Shown here in pieces: positions 8,109 to 16,518 of a DNA stretch of 64,000 bases. The notes below the pieces were generated by a model. It was not told the DNA's origin. It saw nothing but the letters and a program-made list of their open reading frames with translations, and did not search any database. How positions within the stretch are numbered: the stretch's first letter is position 1; each line of letters opens with the position of its first letter. The DNA comes from UBA8886 sp002731655 (GTDB lineage Archaea; Thermoplasmatota; Poseidoniia; MGIII; CG-Epi1). The position numbers were made by a program, and so were the translations under genes. The stretch covers positions 123,550 through 187,549 of the forward strand of contig JASLZX010000001.1 of assembly GCA_030754655.1 (NCBI GenBank), written 5' to 3'.

Positions 8109-9038
8109 CTATTTCCCCAGAATCTCCTTCTTCATCTGCCTGAACTCGGCGTCGTCAATGATTCCATCATCAAGAAGGGCCTTTACATCACGCAATTCTT
8201 CAGATTTGGACTTGCCGCCTGAGCCGATGCTGGATTTGCTCACTACGCTGTCCTTGATTTCGGTCTTGGTAACTTCGTCGCCGTGTACTACCTTCTGGGA
8301 GACCTTGATAGTGCCCATCTCGGCCTTCTTGCGCCGAGCAGCGGCAGCCTCTTCCAGCATACTGTGGGACGTGTACCACTCATTTGCGTCGTCGTACAGC
8401 TCCAGCCGCTCGTACTCTGCACCAACTGCTGCAGGTGGCACTTTCTCGAGGAGAGGTGCTATGTAACTTCTACCTCTCTTGAGTTCCTTGATTAGCAAGG
8501 AAATTGCGGGTTCGCCAATCTCCGCCAGCGCCTCCGCGGCGTAGTAGCCAGTATCATCGTGACTAAGCACCTTACCGAGCGGTTCCACAGCCCGCACATC
8601 GCCAATCATTCCCAGCACCTTCGCAGCACCTTGGCGGGCCGCTCGGTTTTTATCCTCGAGTAATTTAATGTGTGGTTGGACCACCCGCGCGTCACCTGTA
8701 TTACTCAGGGTGTTCATAGCTTTGAGCGCTTCCACGGCTGCCTCGCGGTCAAGGCCATTACCGTCCTCGAGCACTTCGATAAGTGACTCTATCGCCGGTT
8801 CACCAATTCTTCCCAGTGCAAACGCAGCATTCAAACGAACATCGAAAGCAACATCCCTAAGCGCCTTAATGAGCGGTTTCACAGCTCGCACGTCGCCAAT
8901 CTTCCCCAGCGCCTCCGCAGCGGCTTCCCGGACGCGCAAGTTGCCGTCCTCGAAGACACTATTCCTTTTCCCGCCTGAATTTTCTCTCCCAGAAACTAAC
9001 ATTGCAAGTGAGGCTACTGCACGCACGTCGCCTAGCAT
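8109..9038 (-). CDS. HEAT-repeat protein, C-terminal fragment of a frameshifted gene
   Basis: From the first in-frame ATG this reads 309 residues. There are about six HEAT/PBS-lyase-like repeats of the form DVRAVxPLIKAL...VRxxAAxALGxIGD, then a charged linker with SQKVVHGDEVTKTEIKD. It ends in a short-helix C-terminal segment (LRDVKALLDDGIIDDAEFRQMKKEIL) that matches the SHOCT pattern of oligomerisation domains. Coding sense continues upstream of this ATG (DAARALAMLGDVRAV is a perfect half repeat) until an in-frame stop. That stop arises at a 5-base tandem duplication at 9094-9103. The ATG at 9038 is therefore probably not the native start; the intact gene would begin at 9295. The region is AT-richer than its surroundings. 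Confidence 0.75.
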   Translation of the reverse strand: MLGDVRAVASLAMLVSGRENSGGKRNSVFEDGNLRVREAAAEALGKIGDVRAVKPLIKALRDVAFDVRLNAAFALGRIGEPAIESLIEVLEDGNGLDREAAVEALKAMNTLSNTGDARVVQPHIKLLEDKNRAARQGAAKVLGMIGDVRAVEPLGKVLSHDDTGYYAAEALAEIGEPAISLLIKELKRGRSYIAPLLEKVPPAAVGAEYERLELYDDANEWYTSHSMLEEAAAARRKKAEMGTIKVSQKVVHGDEVTKTEIKDSVVSKSSIGSGGKSKSEELRDVKALLDDGIIDDAEFRQMKKEILGK

Positions 9039-9295
9039 AGCAAGTGCTCTCGCTGCATCAATGCGGATGTAGGCTTGCTCACTTTCAAGAGCATCAAATC
9101 AAATTCCTCTGCCATCTCGAACTGGGAATCCAAATCCACAGACCAAGTGTCATTATTCAGATTATACGTTTTATCTCCGGCATGCTCATAATATGAGAAA
9201 AGGTCCCGGAAATGACTGTTACTGTAAACGGTCATTGAAAGAACAAGAACTACAGTGAATACAACGAATATCCGGTGCTTGTCAATCTCCTGCAT
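9032..9295 (-). CDS. Membrane-anchored N-terminal fragment of the frameshifted HEAT-repeat gene
   Basis: From the ATG at 9295 the frame encodes MQEIDKHR, then one strongly hydrophobic segment (IFVVFTVVLVLSMTVY), then a polar segment to MAEEFDLM, and ends at 9032. A TATA-like TTTAAATA at about 9314-9321 sits about 24 bases upstream, so this is the real transcription start. The last 20 or so codons (after 9103) are out of frame. Removing one copy of the duplicated five bases joins EEFD to ALESEQAYIRIDAARALAML of the HEAT frame without a stop. The intact product would be a single-pass membrane protein of about 390 residues with HEAT repeats outside or inside the cell. It could be a true pseudogene, a phase-variable gene or a sequencing error. 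Confidence 0.55.
   Translation of the reverse strand: MQEIDKHRIFVVFTVVLVLSMTVYSNSHFRDLFSYYEHAGDKTYNLNNDTWSVDLDSQFEMAEEFDLMLLKVSKPTSALMQREHLLC
9094..9103. repeat. 5-bp tandem duplication (tcaaa)x2 causing a frameshift
   Basis: The plus strand reads tcaaa-tcaaa here. Deleting one unit restores a single continuous reading frame from 9295 to 8109 across the HEAT gene. This is the exact join between the membrane-anchor and HEAT fragments. Confidence 0.6.
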
Positions 9296-9322
9296 GCCAG
9301 CTCTTGATTTGACGACCAATAT

Positions 9323-11017
9323 TTAAACTGCTTCGCGCACCTTGACCGCCAGTCCCTGCTGGCCCAGGGCAATCTCGACAGGCGCCACTTTCAGTTTACC
9401 CACCGCGACCAGCTCATCGCTTTCAGTAACGATCAGGCACTCATCCTGGCAGCGCAGGTCCGGGTCGCATTCCAGCACGAACTTGCAGAAGGTATTACGT
9501 CCCTGCCGGTTGAACTCGGCCGAGTCCGCGTGGACCACTACGCGTTGTTGCGGTGCTGCACAGGCAGCGTGGATTACGCATGCACCAGCCGTCCGGAGCG
9601 TGAAAAGCCCGTATCGTGCACTAAGCGACAGGCGATGTTCACCATCAACCAGTACATTGCGCAAGCGTCCGGTATTGCGACTGGTAACCAGCTCAACCTC
9701 GCCTCCCAGTAGTGCGTCAGCCGCGGAGCCGCCGAACTGAAAGGTGGCGATGGCGTGCACCCGCTCGGGGGTCCAGCTGCGCTGCCGCACGTTGCCGGGC
9801 GGCCGTAGTGGCGCGGTATCCGCCAGTGGTTCGGGGACGGTGCCGAAGAGGGGATGCTCGAAGCTCGCACCGCCGGTCGCCGTGCGGGTTAGCCTGCCGC
9901 GCGCAAATCGCAGGAGCGGCTCGCGATTCGCGATCGGCTGCCGCGGCCGGAAGGCGGGCTCCCACTGCTCGAGCCAGTCTCCGTGCGACTCCAGCGCCGC
10001 GAGTGCGTCGCCCACCTCAGGCCGCCCGGCGGCGCGTGCGACGACCAGCTCCCACAGCAGTCCGTCGCGAATCGCCTCGCGCACGCGTCGCAGCTCGGCG
10101 AAGCTCACGAGCAGGTTGTGGCGCGCGAGCTGGCGCTCCCGTTCTTCCGCCGGGAGCGCCTTGAGCTCGTCAGCGCTCGTCGTGGAGCAGGTTGCGCAGC
10201 CGCACGGCAGCTCCTCCATCTCCGCCAGCCGCCGCGTGCCCCAGCTGAACATCATGCGGCCGTCGACGGCGAACTTGGCGTAGCTGGCGCTGTCGAACAG
10301 GTCGCAGCCGAGCAGCGCCGCGAGCGCGAAGAGCGACGGATGGCCGCAGCCGAACAGGTGCACCGGCCGCGCCGTCACCAGCGCGCGCTTCGCGGCGAGC
10401 ACCAGCGTCGCCAGCTCGGCGTAGCGGTATTGCTCCATCAGCGGCACGACGCCGCCGATGGGGTGCATGTCGGCGTCGACGGTGGAAACCTGCGCCGCCG
10501 CGCGCTCGCGGAGCGCCGGATGGCTGCCGCCCTGCACCGTCGCGGCGAGCAGCATCTCACCCTTGAGTGGGACGGCCGCCGTGATGCGTGCTTGCGTTTC
10601 CGCCAGCTCCGCCTCGGCGCGGTCAGCGTCAAACTCCGGTTCGGTGAAGACGTCGAGCACGGTGCCGATGTCGCTGCCGATGTCGCGCTGGAACTCGACG
10701 ATGGCCTGCGGCTCGACCTCGATGTCGCCGTAGACGTGCGACTGGAAGGTGCCGCTGTCGGTCATCAGCGGGCCGTCCCACCCGACCAGCGCGTGGACGC
10801 CGTCCGCCAGCGCGCGTTCGCGCAGCTCGTCGTGGCGCGAAATAATGTAGGAGTTGGTAATCAACCCGGTCGCTCCGCAGTCGCGGATTTCGGCCGGCGC
10901 CAGCGTCAGCTTGCGCGGATTGACCACCGGCAGCAGCGTCGGCGTTTCGAGCGCGCCGTGGGGGGTCGCAAGGCGGCCGATGCGCGCCAGCCCGTCGCGT
11001 TGCCGGATTTCGAACAC
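9323..11017 (-). CDS. tgtA: Archaeosine tRNA-guanine transglycosylase (arcTGT)
   Basis: The 564-residue enzyme replaces guanine-15 in the D-loop of archaeal tRNAs with preQ0, the precursor of archaeosine. Visible features are the N-terminal VFEIRQRDGLARIGRL, the nucleophile-region MTDSGTFQ (Asp near 87), HPIGGVVPLMEQYRY, FDSASYAKFA, the zinc motif PCGCATC, and C-terminal PUA-type strands. I place the start at the GTG at 11017, because the family begins with FEI; a minus-strand TATA GGTATAATCC centred near 11043 is 26 bases upstream. The upstream in-frame extension is low-complexity and runs into the tRNA-Ala region. QueD, an earlier enzyme of the preQ0 pathway, is encoded at 13870. Confidence 0.93.
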   Translation of the reverse strand: MFEIRQRDGLARIGRLATPHGALETPTLLPVVNPRKLTLAPAEIRDCGATGLITNSYIISRHDELRERALADGVHALVGWDGPLMTDSGTFQSHVYGDIEVEPQAIVEFQRDIGSDIGTVLDVFTEPEFDADRAEAELAETQARITAAVPLKGEMLLAATVQGGSHPALRERAAAQVSTVDADMHPIGGVVPLMEQYRYAELATLVLAAKRALVTARPVHLFGCGHPSLFALAALLGCDLFDSASYAKFAVDGRMMFSWGTRRLAEMEELPCGCATCSTTSADELKALPAEERERQLARHNLLVSFAELRRVREAIRDGLLWELVVARAAGRPEVGDALAALESHGDWLEQWEPAFRPRQPIANREPLLRFARGRLTRTATGGASFEHPLFGTVPEPLADTAPLRPPGNVRQRSWTPERVHAIATFQFGGSAADALLGGEVELVTSRNTGRLRNVLVDGEHRLSLSARYGLFTLRTAGACVIHAACAAPQQRVVVHADSAEFNRQGRNTFCKFVLECDPDLRCQDECLIVTESDELVAVGKLKVAPVEIALGQQGLAVKVREAV

Positions 11018-11254
11018 GGCGCGGCAGCGCTGCCGGGGGATTATACCTTGCTCATTCTTCGCCCGGCGTGAGGACGTCGGCGGCGGCGCCGAGGATTGAG
11101 GCGACGATACGGGAGGTTTGCTGGGGCTGGAATTGCGGGTGGTCATGCTGGCGGGCGTGGCACTGGTGGGCTGGACCATCCGGCCGCTCTCCCTCGAAAA
11201 GTGAGGCCCGCGAGCGGCAATCCTTAAAGCGCTCCCTTCGTGGACCGCCCGCGT

Positions 11255-11331
11255 GGGCCGGTAGATCAGTCTGGAAGATCGCCTCCTTGGCATGGAGGAG
11301 GGCGCGAGTTCAAATCTCGCCCGGTCCACCA
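11255..11331 (+). tRNA. tRNA-Ala(GGC)
   Basis: Acceptor GGGCCGG pairs with CCGGTCC (one G-U pair). The anticodon stem CCTCC/GGAGG flanks the loop TTGGCAT (anticodon GGC). T-arm GCGAGTTCAAATCTCGC and discriminator A follow, then CCA at 11329-11331, which abuts the next gene. A TATA-like cttaaag lies near 11222. Confidence 0.93.
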
Positions 11332-11344
11332 TGCGCGGTATCGC

Positions 11345-12091
11345 ATGGAATTCTCGTCATCCCAGGTTGAATCGACGCTGCTGAAGGCGGGTGCGTTGCT
11401 CGCCATAATGCTCACCACGGGCTGGATGGCGCGCCGCGGCGTGCGGGTCAACTACACGCGCAAGCTGAACCACGTCGCGATTTTCTTCCTGCCGGTGGCG
11501 ATTGACCGGCAGCTGAACGTCGCGACCTTCGCCGACATAGAATACCTGCTAACCAGCTCCGCCATCGTGACGCTCTCGCTGCTGTTTTTCTGGGAGCCGA
11601 TCCGCAGCCGCTTCCCGCCTTACCAGCTGATGTTCGAAGCCTTCGACCGGCCCGAGGACCGGCCATACACGCTGGTCTGGATTTTCAGCCAGTTCGTCGC
11701 CGGCTTCATGGTCATGCTGCCTGCCATCTGGTATTTCGGCGAAATTGGCCTCGCGGGGCTGATCCTCATCCCGCTGCTCATTAACGCCGTCGGCGACGGC
11801 CTCGCGGAGCCGATTGGCGTGCGCTGGGGTCGGCACGAATACCGCACGCGTGCGCTCGGCACCGACCGCACCTACGTGCGGACGCTCGAAGGCAGCGGCT
11901 TCATCCTGCTGACGGGGCTCGTGATTATCGCGCTGCACGCGTCGCAATTCAGCGGGCTACAGCTCGCGCTCGCGCTCGCCATCGTCCCGCTGGCGATGAC
12001 CCTCGCCGAGGCGTTCTCACCGCACACCTGGGACACGCCGTTCCTGATGGCAGCTGGGTATGGCGGGTTGCTGCTGGTGATGCAGTTCTAG
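11345..12091 (+). CDS. Polytopic membrane protein, dolichol/phytol kinase-like (COG0170-type)
   Basis: The 248-residue product is almost entirely membrane helices. Between helices sits INAVGDGLAEPIGVRWGRHEYRT, followed by VRTLEGSGFILL. The combination G-D-x-x-A-E/x-x-G-x-x-x-G with a later basic/LEGS motif is typical of the dolichol kinase/phytol kinase and CDP-diglyceride synthase-like family. These use CTP to phosphorylate polyprenols. The ATG at 11345 lies just after the tRNA-Ala gene, so the two may share a transcript. A polyprenol kinase would supply the lipid carrier used by the STT3 oligosaccharyltransferase at 55347. Substrate is inference. Confidence 0.65.
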   Translation: MEFSSSQVESTLLKAGALLAIMLTTGWMARRGVRVNYTRKLNHVAIFFLPVAIDRQLNVATFADIEYLLTSSAIVTLSLLFFWEPIRSRFPPYQLMFEAFDRPEDRPYTLVWIFSQFVAGFMVMLPAIWYFGEIGLAGLILIPLLINAVGDGLAEPIGVRWGRHEYRTRALGTDRTYVRTLEGSGFILLTGLVIIALHASQFSGLQLALALAIVPLAMTLAEAFSPHTWDTPFLMAAGYGGLLLVMQF

Positions 12092-12174
12092 CAGGATTCA
12101 GATGTATCTAAAACTAGAGACGAGATTTTTTGTGAACAGTATTTCTCGAGGATGACCCCCTCCGAGGACTTGTC

Positions 12175-13050
12175 TTATTCTTCTGTTTCTTCGTCGGAGT
12201 CTTCTCGCTCCTCATTATCTTCTTCGTCACGGTCTTTATCGTCCCTGTCGTCTCTTTCGCGGTCGCATCCCTGAATCAACGCTTCTAATTCTTCACAGGC
12301 TTCTCCGAGTTCAGCCATCCTGGCTCTGATCTCTTCCCATACCTCATTGTCATGAGCCTTTCCGTTTTCTTTGTCACGACCTTCTTTATCTCTTCCAAAT
12401 CTTTCTTTCCACTCTTCCATGGTCAGACAGGCTTCATCATCACCGCGTTCTTCACGCTCTTCGTCAGACCAGTTTTCTCGGTCCCAGTGTTTATCATCCC
12501 TTGACCAGTTCTTTTTATCTTCGTCAGACCAGTTTTCTCGGTTCCAGTCCGTATCATCTCTTCCCCAGTCTTTTCTATCATCGAATAACTTTCTTTCGAA
12601 CTCTCTAAGTGTGAAACATGGTTCTTCTCTATCTTCATCATAACTGTATATTGCTTTCCACTGTTCTGCAGTCAAACAATCTTCATCTTCTTGTGAAACA
12701 TCTCTGTCGGGCGTCTCACCCTCGACTCTTTTTTCATTTCCTTCACGATCTTCACTCGATTCTTTTCGGTCGACGTCTTCCCTATCCCAGTCTTTCTCGG
12801 ACTTTTCTCTCCATTCCTCAATAGTCAGACAATCCTCATCAGACAACCCGTCACGTTCTTTTTTGTCAACTGAAGTGGAGGCCTCCTTGTTCAAGGCATC
12901 GTCGCTTCTATCGAAAGTTGTCACTAAACCCTCTCTCAAATCACCAATGGTCGTACCGTCACCAAGAATCTGTGTGTCCTCGTTAGCTATAACCAGTGGC
13001 GATGCCGTGAGCAGCATGATAGCCATTACGAGAGCCTTACCTTCTAACAC
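12175..13050 (-). CDS. Secreted, extremely acidic repeat protein with Cys-Leu-Thr-x-Glu-Glu-Trp motifs
   Basis: The 291-residue protein starts with a signal-like hydrophobic stretch (VMAIMLLTASPLVIA, cleavage likely near residue 22). The rest is dominated by Asp, Glu, Arg and Lys. A motif recurs four times: DCLTIEEW (73-80), DCLTAEQW (124-131), PCFTLREF (144-151) and ACLTMEEW (207-214). Two further cysteines lie at 252 and 262. Residues about 163-200 contain two near-identical 20-residue copies (DW/HW-RENWSDE). The start is a GTG at 13050; the TATA box TTTATATA centred near 13077 is about 26 bases upstream. GC content is low for this genome. I do not recognise the family; a metal-binding or matrix role is a guess. 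Confidence 0.6.
   Translation of the reverse strand: MLEGKALVMAIMLLTASPLVIANEDTQILGDGTTIGDLREGLVTTFDRSDDALNKEASTSVDKKERDGLSDEDCLTIEEWREKSEKDWDREDVDRKESSEDREGNEKRVEGETPDRDVSQEDEDCLTAEQWKAIYSYDEDREEPCFTLREFERKLFDDRKDWGRDDTDWNRENWSDEDKKNWSRDDKHWDRENWSDEEREERGDDEACLTMEEWKERFGRDKEGRDKENGKAHDNEVWEEIRARMAELGEACEELEALIQGCDRERDDRDDKDRDEEDNEEREDSDEETEE
12457..12580 (-). repeat. 60-bp tandem duplication inside the acidic protein gene
   Basis: A stretch beginning tcgtcagaccagttttctcg at 12461 recurs exactly 60 bases later at 12521, and flanking bases are also similar. Because the unit is a multiple of three it repeats 20 residues without a frameshift, a sign of recent in-frame expansion. Confidence 0.75.
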
Positions 13051-13111
13051 GGGCTTCGAGTTGTTATAGAGATATATAAAACGTCGCCAAAAAATTTTTT
13101 TGTTTTGTGCT

Positions 13112-13198
13112 TGGCGCGAGGAGGGGGATTTGAACCCCCGTGGGACAAGCCCATCGGATTAGCAATCCGACGCAATGGCCAGGCTATGCGATCCTCGC
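13112..13198 (-). tRNA. tRNA-Ser(GCT)
   Basis: On the minus strand GCGAGGA pairs with TCCTCGC. The anticodon stem TCGGA/TCCGA holds TTGCTAA (anticodon GCT). A class-II variable arm (TGGGCTTGTCCCA) and T-arm GGGGGTTCAAATCCCCC follow. The discriminator is G and CCA is encoded at 13112-13114. Confidence 0.93.
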
Positions 13199-13312
13199 GC
13201 AACGTTCGCGACACTGCCCCGGTTAAAGAGCCTGCGGCGGCGTTTCCCCCTCGCTGTCCGAGCCGCTCGCCGACCACGGGCAGCGGCTAAAACCGGCCGC
13301 TGCTGCGGGGGC

Positions 13313-13873
13313 ATGGAGCTGGGGCTAGTGACCTCCAACGTGGGCAAGCTGCGCGAGCTGGCGGCGGCGCTGGAGCCGGCGGGTCACACGGTCGCGCAGC
13401 GCGCGCTGGAGTATCCTGAGGTTCAGGCGGCGAGCCTCAAGGCGGTGGTCGAGTTCGGGCTCGAGTGGCTGGCGCAGCGCCATGCGGGCGAGGCGCTGCT
13501 CATCGACGACGCGGGGCTTTTCGTCGACGCGCTGGGCGGCTTCCCCGGCGTCTACAGCCGCTACGCGTACGACACCATTGGCCCGGCCGGCGTGCTGGCG
13601 CTGCTCGGCGATGAGGGGGCGCGCAGCGCCGAGTTCCGCTGCGTGCTCGGTTTGCTGTTGCCCGACGGCGGTCGCCAGCAGTTCCGCGGCAGCTGCCGCG
13701 GCCGCATCACCCGCGCACCGCGCGGCGACGGCGGGTTCGGCTACGACCCAGTCTTCGTCCCCGCAGGCGACGAACGGACTTTCGCCGAGCTGCCGCTGGC
13801 GGAGAAGAATGCGGTCAGCCATCGCGGACGGGCGTTGGCGACGTTGGCCGTGTATCTCGGCGACAGCGGCTAG
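13313..13873 (+). CDS. rdgB: XTP/dITP diphosphatase (RdgB/HAM1 family)
   Basis: The 186-residue enzyme cleaves non-canonical purine nucleoside triphosphates such as dITP and XTP to monophosphates. Signature segments are the N-terminal LVTSNVGKLRELAAAL, the catalytic LLIDDAGLFVDALGGFPGVYSR, GFGYDPVFVP and the C-terminal EKNAVSHRGRAL. Length is normal. The start ATG at 13313 is preceded by a TATA-like CTAAAA near 13289, about 24 bases upstream. Its TAG stop lies in a CTAG palindrome shared with the stop of the convergent queD gene. Confidence 0.93.
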   Translation: MELGLVTSNVGKLRELAAALEPAGHTVAQRALEYPEVQAASLKAVVEFGLEWLAQRHAGEALLIDDAGLFVDALGGFPGVYSRYAYDTIGPAGVLALLGDEGARSAEFRCVLGLLLPDGGRQQFRGSCRGRITRAPRGDGGFGYDPVFVPAGDERTFAELPLAEKNAVSHRGRALATLAVYLGDSG

Positions 13874-14232
13874 CCGGGCCGGTAGGCGCAGCGCGTATCG
13901 CCCTCTTCGGCAACGATGACTTCGACCAGCCCCGGCAGCGCCGGTTCCAGCCGCTCGAAGACCCAGCGCGCCAGCACTTCGGTCGTCGGGTTTTCCAGCC
14001 CCGCGACGTCGTTGAGGTAATTATGGTCAATCAGGCTGCCGACCCCCACTTCGTAGGCGGCATCGACGTCGTAGTAGTCGGCGACCCACTGCTGCTCGTT
14101 ATCGTTGTCGCCCTCGATGGCGAGCGTGACCGTGAAGCGGTGGCCGTGCAGCCGGTGGCAGGGGTGCTCGGCGGGCAGCCGCGGCAGCCGTCGCGCCGCC
14201 TCGACGGTATAGTCACGCTCGATGCGAAACAC
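13870..14232 (-). CDS. queD: 6-carboxy-5,6,7,8-tetrahydropterin synthase (QueD/PTPS family)
   Basis: The 120-residue protein has the PTPS fold motifs: EAARRLP, the catalytic Cys and zinc histidines in CHRLHGHRF, DHNYLND, and NPTTEVLARWVFERL. The enzyme converts dihydroneopterin triphosphate to carboxytetrahydropterin on the path to preQ0, which the arcTGT encoded at 9323 inserts into tRNA. The start is a GTG at 14232; the minus-strand TATA-like CTTATCC near 14258 is 26 bases upstream. It is divergent from metG and shares CTAG stops with rdgB. A biopterin-type PTPS activity cannot be excluded from sequence alone. Confidence 0.87.
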   Translation of the reverse strand: MFRIERDYTVEAARRLPRLPAEHPCHRLHGHRFTVTLAIEGDNDNEQQWVADYYDVDAAYEVGVGSLIDHNYLNDVAGLENPTTEVLARWVFERLEPALPGLVEVIVAEEGDTRCAYRPG

Positions 14233-14317
14233 GGTCGGGCAGCCGCGCGGGGATAAGAGCGCTGTCACCCCATCGCCGGCGCCCGTGGCTGATTTATATC
14301 GGGAGGGATGCGCCACC

Positions 14318-16312
14318 GTGAAGCACATCCTCGTCGCGGTCGCGTGGCCATACGCCAACGGGCCGTTACACTTGGGCCACATGGCGGGCTGCTACCTGCC
14401 GGCCGACATCTTCGCGCGCTACCACCGGCTGAAGGGCAACCGAGTGCTGATGGTCAGCGGCAGTGACATGCACGGCACCCCCATCATGGTCACCGCGCAG
14501 CAGGAAGGCGCCAAACCGGAGGAGGTCGCGCTGCGCTACCACAAGATCATCACCAGTTCGCTCGAGGAAATGGGGATTTCCTTCGACCTGTTCACCCACA
14601 CGCACACGCCCGAGCATGAGGCGGCGGTACACGAGATTCTCGGGCGGCTCGATGAAGCAGGTTTCATCGAGCCTCGCACCACCACCGCGCCGTATGACCC
14701 GAAGGCGGGGCAGTTCCTGCCCGACCGCTACGTCGAGGGCACTTGCCCCCACTGCAAGTCGACCGGCGCGCGGGGCGACCAGTGCGACGAATGCGGCAAG
14801 CCGCTCGACGCGGATGAACTCATCGACCCGCACCCGAAGCTGAACCCCGAAGTTGCTCTGGAGTTCCGCGAGACCGAGCATCTCTTCTTCCGGCTCTCGG
14901 CGTTCCGCGAGCAGCTGCTCGAGTGGCTCTCCGAGGGCAAAGGCCACTGGAAGTCGAACGTGCTCAACTTCACCCGCAACTGGCTCGAGGAAGGCCTTGT
15001 GGATCGCGCCGTGACGCGCGACCTGGAGTGGGGCGTCCCGGTTCCGCGCGATGGCTACGAAAGCAAGCGCATCTACGTCTGGTTCGAGGCGGTGATGGGC
15101 TACTACTCGGCGTCGCGCCACTGGGCGCAGTTGCAGGGTGAACCGGAGGAGTGGCGCAAGTGGTGGGACGACCCTGAGGCGGAGCACCGCTACTTCATGG
15201 CCAAGGACAACATCCCGTTCCACACCATCATCTGGCCGGCGACGCTGCTCGGCTGCGGAATGCAATTACCGCACGACGTCCCGGCCAACGAATACCTGCT
15301 TCTGGACTCGGCGCAGTTCTCCAAATCGCGCCGCCACGCGGTCTGGATTCCCGACTATCTCGAGCGCTACGACTCGGAGGCGCTACGCTACTACCTAGCG
15401 GCAGTCATGCCCGAGCAGAAGGACGCCAATTTTTACTGGGAGGATTACGTCACGCGCGTCAATACCGAACTCATCGGCAACCTGGGCAACTTGCTGCACC
15501 GCGTCGTTTCCTTCGCGCAGAAGAACTTCCCCGACGGGCTCCACACCGATGAATGCGCGCTGCCGGAGCTGCGCGACCGCGTCGCGACCGCGCACGCGAA
15601 AATGGACGCGGCGCTCGCGGCGTGCAAGTTCAAGCGCGGGCTGGCGGCGCTGCTCGAGTTGTCGCAAGCGACCAACGCCGCGCTCAACTCGGCGGCGCCG
15701 TGGAAGCTGCTGAAGCAGGACCGCGCCGCGTGCGAGGCACAGCTGGTCGGCTTCCTGAACGTCTGCCGCGCGCTCTCAATCATGATGACGCCGTTCCTGC
15801 CCCGGACGGGAGAAACCGCCTGGCGCTACCTTGGCCAGCCGGGAACGCCACAGGTGGTGGGTTGGGAGGCGGCGCTGGACGGCGCGACTGATTTTACCCT
15901 GCAGCGGCCCGAACCGCTGTTTGCAAAACTGGACCTGAAACAGGTTCTGGAGAAAGAAATGCCCCAAAACGAGCTACCAGAGCTAAAGCCAGAAATCAGC
16001 TTCGACGACTTCAAGAAGCTGGACATCCGCGTCGGCACCGTTGTCGGAGTGGAGAAGCACCCGGACGCTGACAAGCTGTGGCTGCTGGACGTCGATTTCG
16101 GCGGACCCACGCGCCGGCTCGTCACCGGCCTGCGCGGCATCTACGAGACCGACGAGCTACAGGGGCGACAGATTGCGGTGCTCGTCAACCTGCAGCGCGC
16201 CAAGTTCCGCGGCGTCGAGTCGGAAGGGATGTTGCTGGCCGCCGAGAGCGGCAAAATGGTGAGCCTGCTCCAGCCTGACCAGCAAGTGGAGAACGGCAGC
16301 AGAATTCACTGA
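14318..16312 (+). CDS. metG: Methionyl-tRNA synthetase with C-terminal tRNA-binding domain
   Basis: The 664-residue class I synthetase has the HIGH-type motif PLHLGHMAG near the N-terminus. A four-cysteine zinc knuckle (CPHCKSTGARGDQCDECG) and the KMSKS equivalent FSKSR follow. The C-terminal 110 residues form an EMAP/Trbp111-like OB-fold (KKLDIRVGTVVGVEKHPDADKL and FRGVESEGMLLAA), fused here rather than separate as in some archaea. The start is a GTG at 14318. A TATA box (gatttatatc) centred near 14294 is about 25 bases upstream, supporting a leaderless message. Confidence 0.96.
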   Translation: MKHILVAVAWPYANGPLHLGHMAGCYLPADIFARYHRLKGNRVLMVSGSDMHGTPIMVTAQQEGAKPEEVALRYHKIITSSLEEMGISFDLFTHTHTPEHEAAVHEILGRLDEAGFIEPRTTTAPYDPKAGQFLPDRYVEGTCPHCKSTGARGDQCDECGKPLDADELIDPHPKLNPEVALEFRETEHLFFRLSAFREQLLEWLSEGKGHWKSNVLNFTRNWLEEGLVDRAVTRDLEWGVPVPRDGYESKRIYVWFEAVMGYYSASRHWAQLQGEPEEWRKWWDDPEAEHRYFMAKDNIPFHTIIWPATLLGCGMQLPHDVPANEYLLLDSAQFSKSRRHAVWIPDYLERYDSEALRYYLAAVMPEQKDANFYWEDYVTRVNTELIGNLGNLLHRVVSFAQKNFPDGLHTDECALPELRDRVATAHAKMDAALAACKFKRGLAALLELSQATNAALNSAAPWKLLKQDRAACEAQLVGFLNVCRALSIMMTPFLPRTGETAWRYLGQPGTPQVVGWEAALDGATDFTLQRPEPLFAKLDLKQVLEKEMPQNELPELKPEISFDDFKKLDIRVGTVVGVEKHPDADKLWLLDVDFGGPTRRLVTGLRGIYETDELQGRQIAVLVNLQRAKFRGVESEGMLLAAESGKMVSLLQPDQQVENGSRIH

Positions 16313-16399
16313 CGACTGATATTTAAAAAAAACAGTGCCGGTGGAGGCATCTGGCGGCTACAGCGAAATCCCTTAAGCCGCCCCACTTCCCGGCGTGTG

Positions 16400-16475
16400 G
16401 GGCCCGTAGCCTAGCTGGAAAGGCGCCGGCCTTCTAAGCCGGAGACCCGGGGTTCGAATCCCCGCGGGCCCGCCA
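16400..16475 (+). tRNA. tRNA-Arg(TCT)
   Basis: Acceptor GGGCCCG pairs with CGGGCCC. The anticodon stem CCGGC/GCCGG flanks CTTCTAA (anticodon TCT). T-arm CGGGGTTCGAATCCCCG and discriminator G follow, and CCA is encoded at 16473-16475. A TATA-like atatttaaaa lies near 16320, with a further AT-poor leader. Confidence 0.93.
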
Positions 16476-16518
16476 TGCCCCACCTCACGGCCGCTGGCCG
16501 TGCGGGTGAGCCCGACAC

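Noticed and set aside
11018..11332. N-terminal extension of the archaeosine transglycosylase
   Set aside because: The extension is low-complexity, overlaps the tRNA-Ala gene on the other strand, and lies upstream of the TATA box that sets the GTG start at 11017.
12461..12540. Possible CRISPR-like direct repeats
   Set aside because: Only two copies, 60 bases apart, in frame within a coding sequence, with no spacers or cas genes.
12175..13050. EF-hand or dockerin interpretation of the CLTxEEW motif
   Set aside because: The last half resembles an EF-hand loop, but the aspartates at loop positions 1, 3 and 5 are missing in all four copies and the spacing is irregular.
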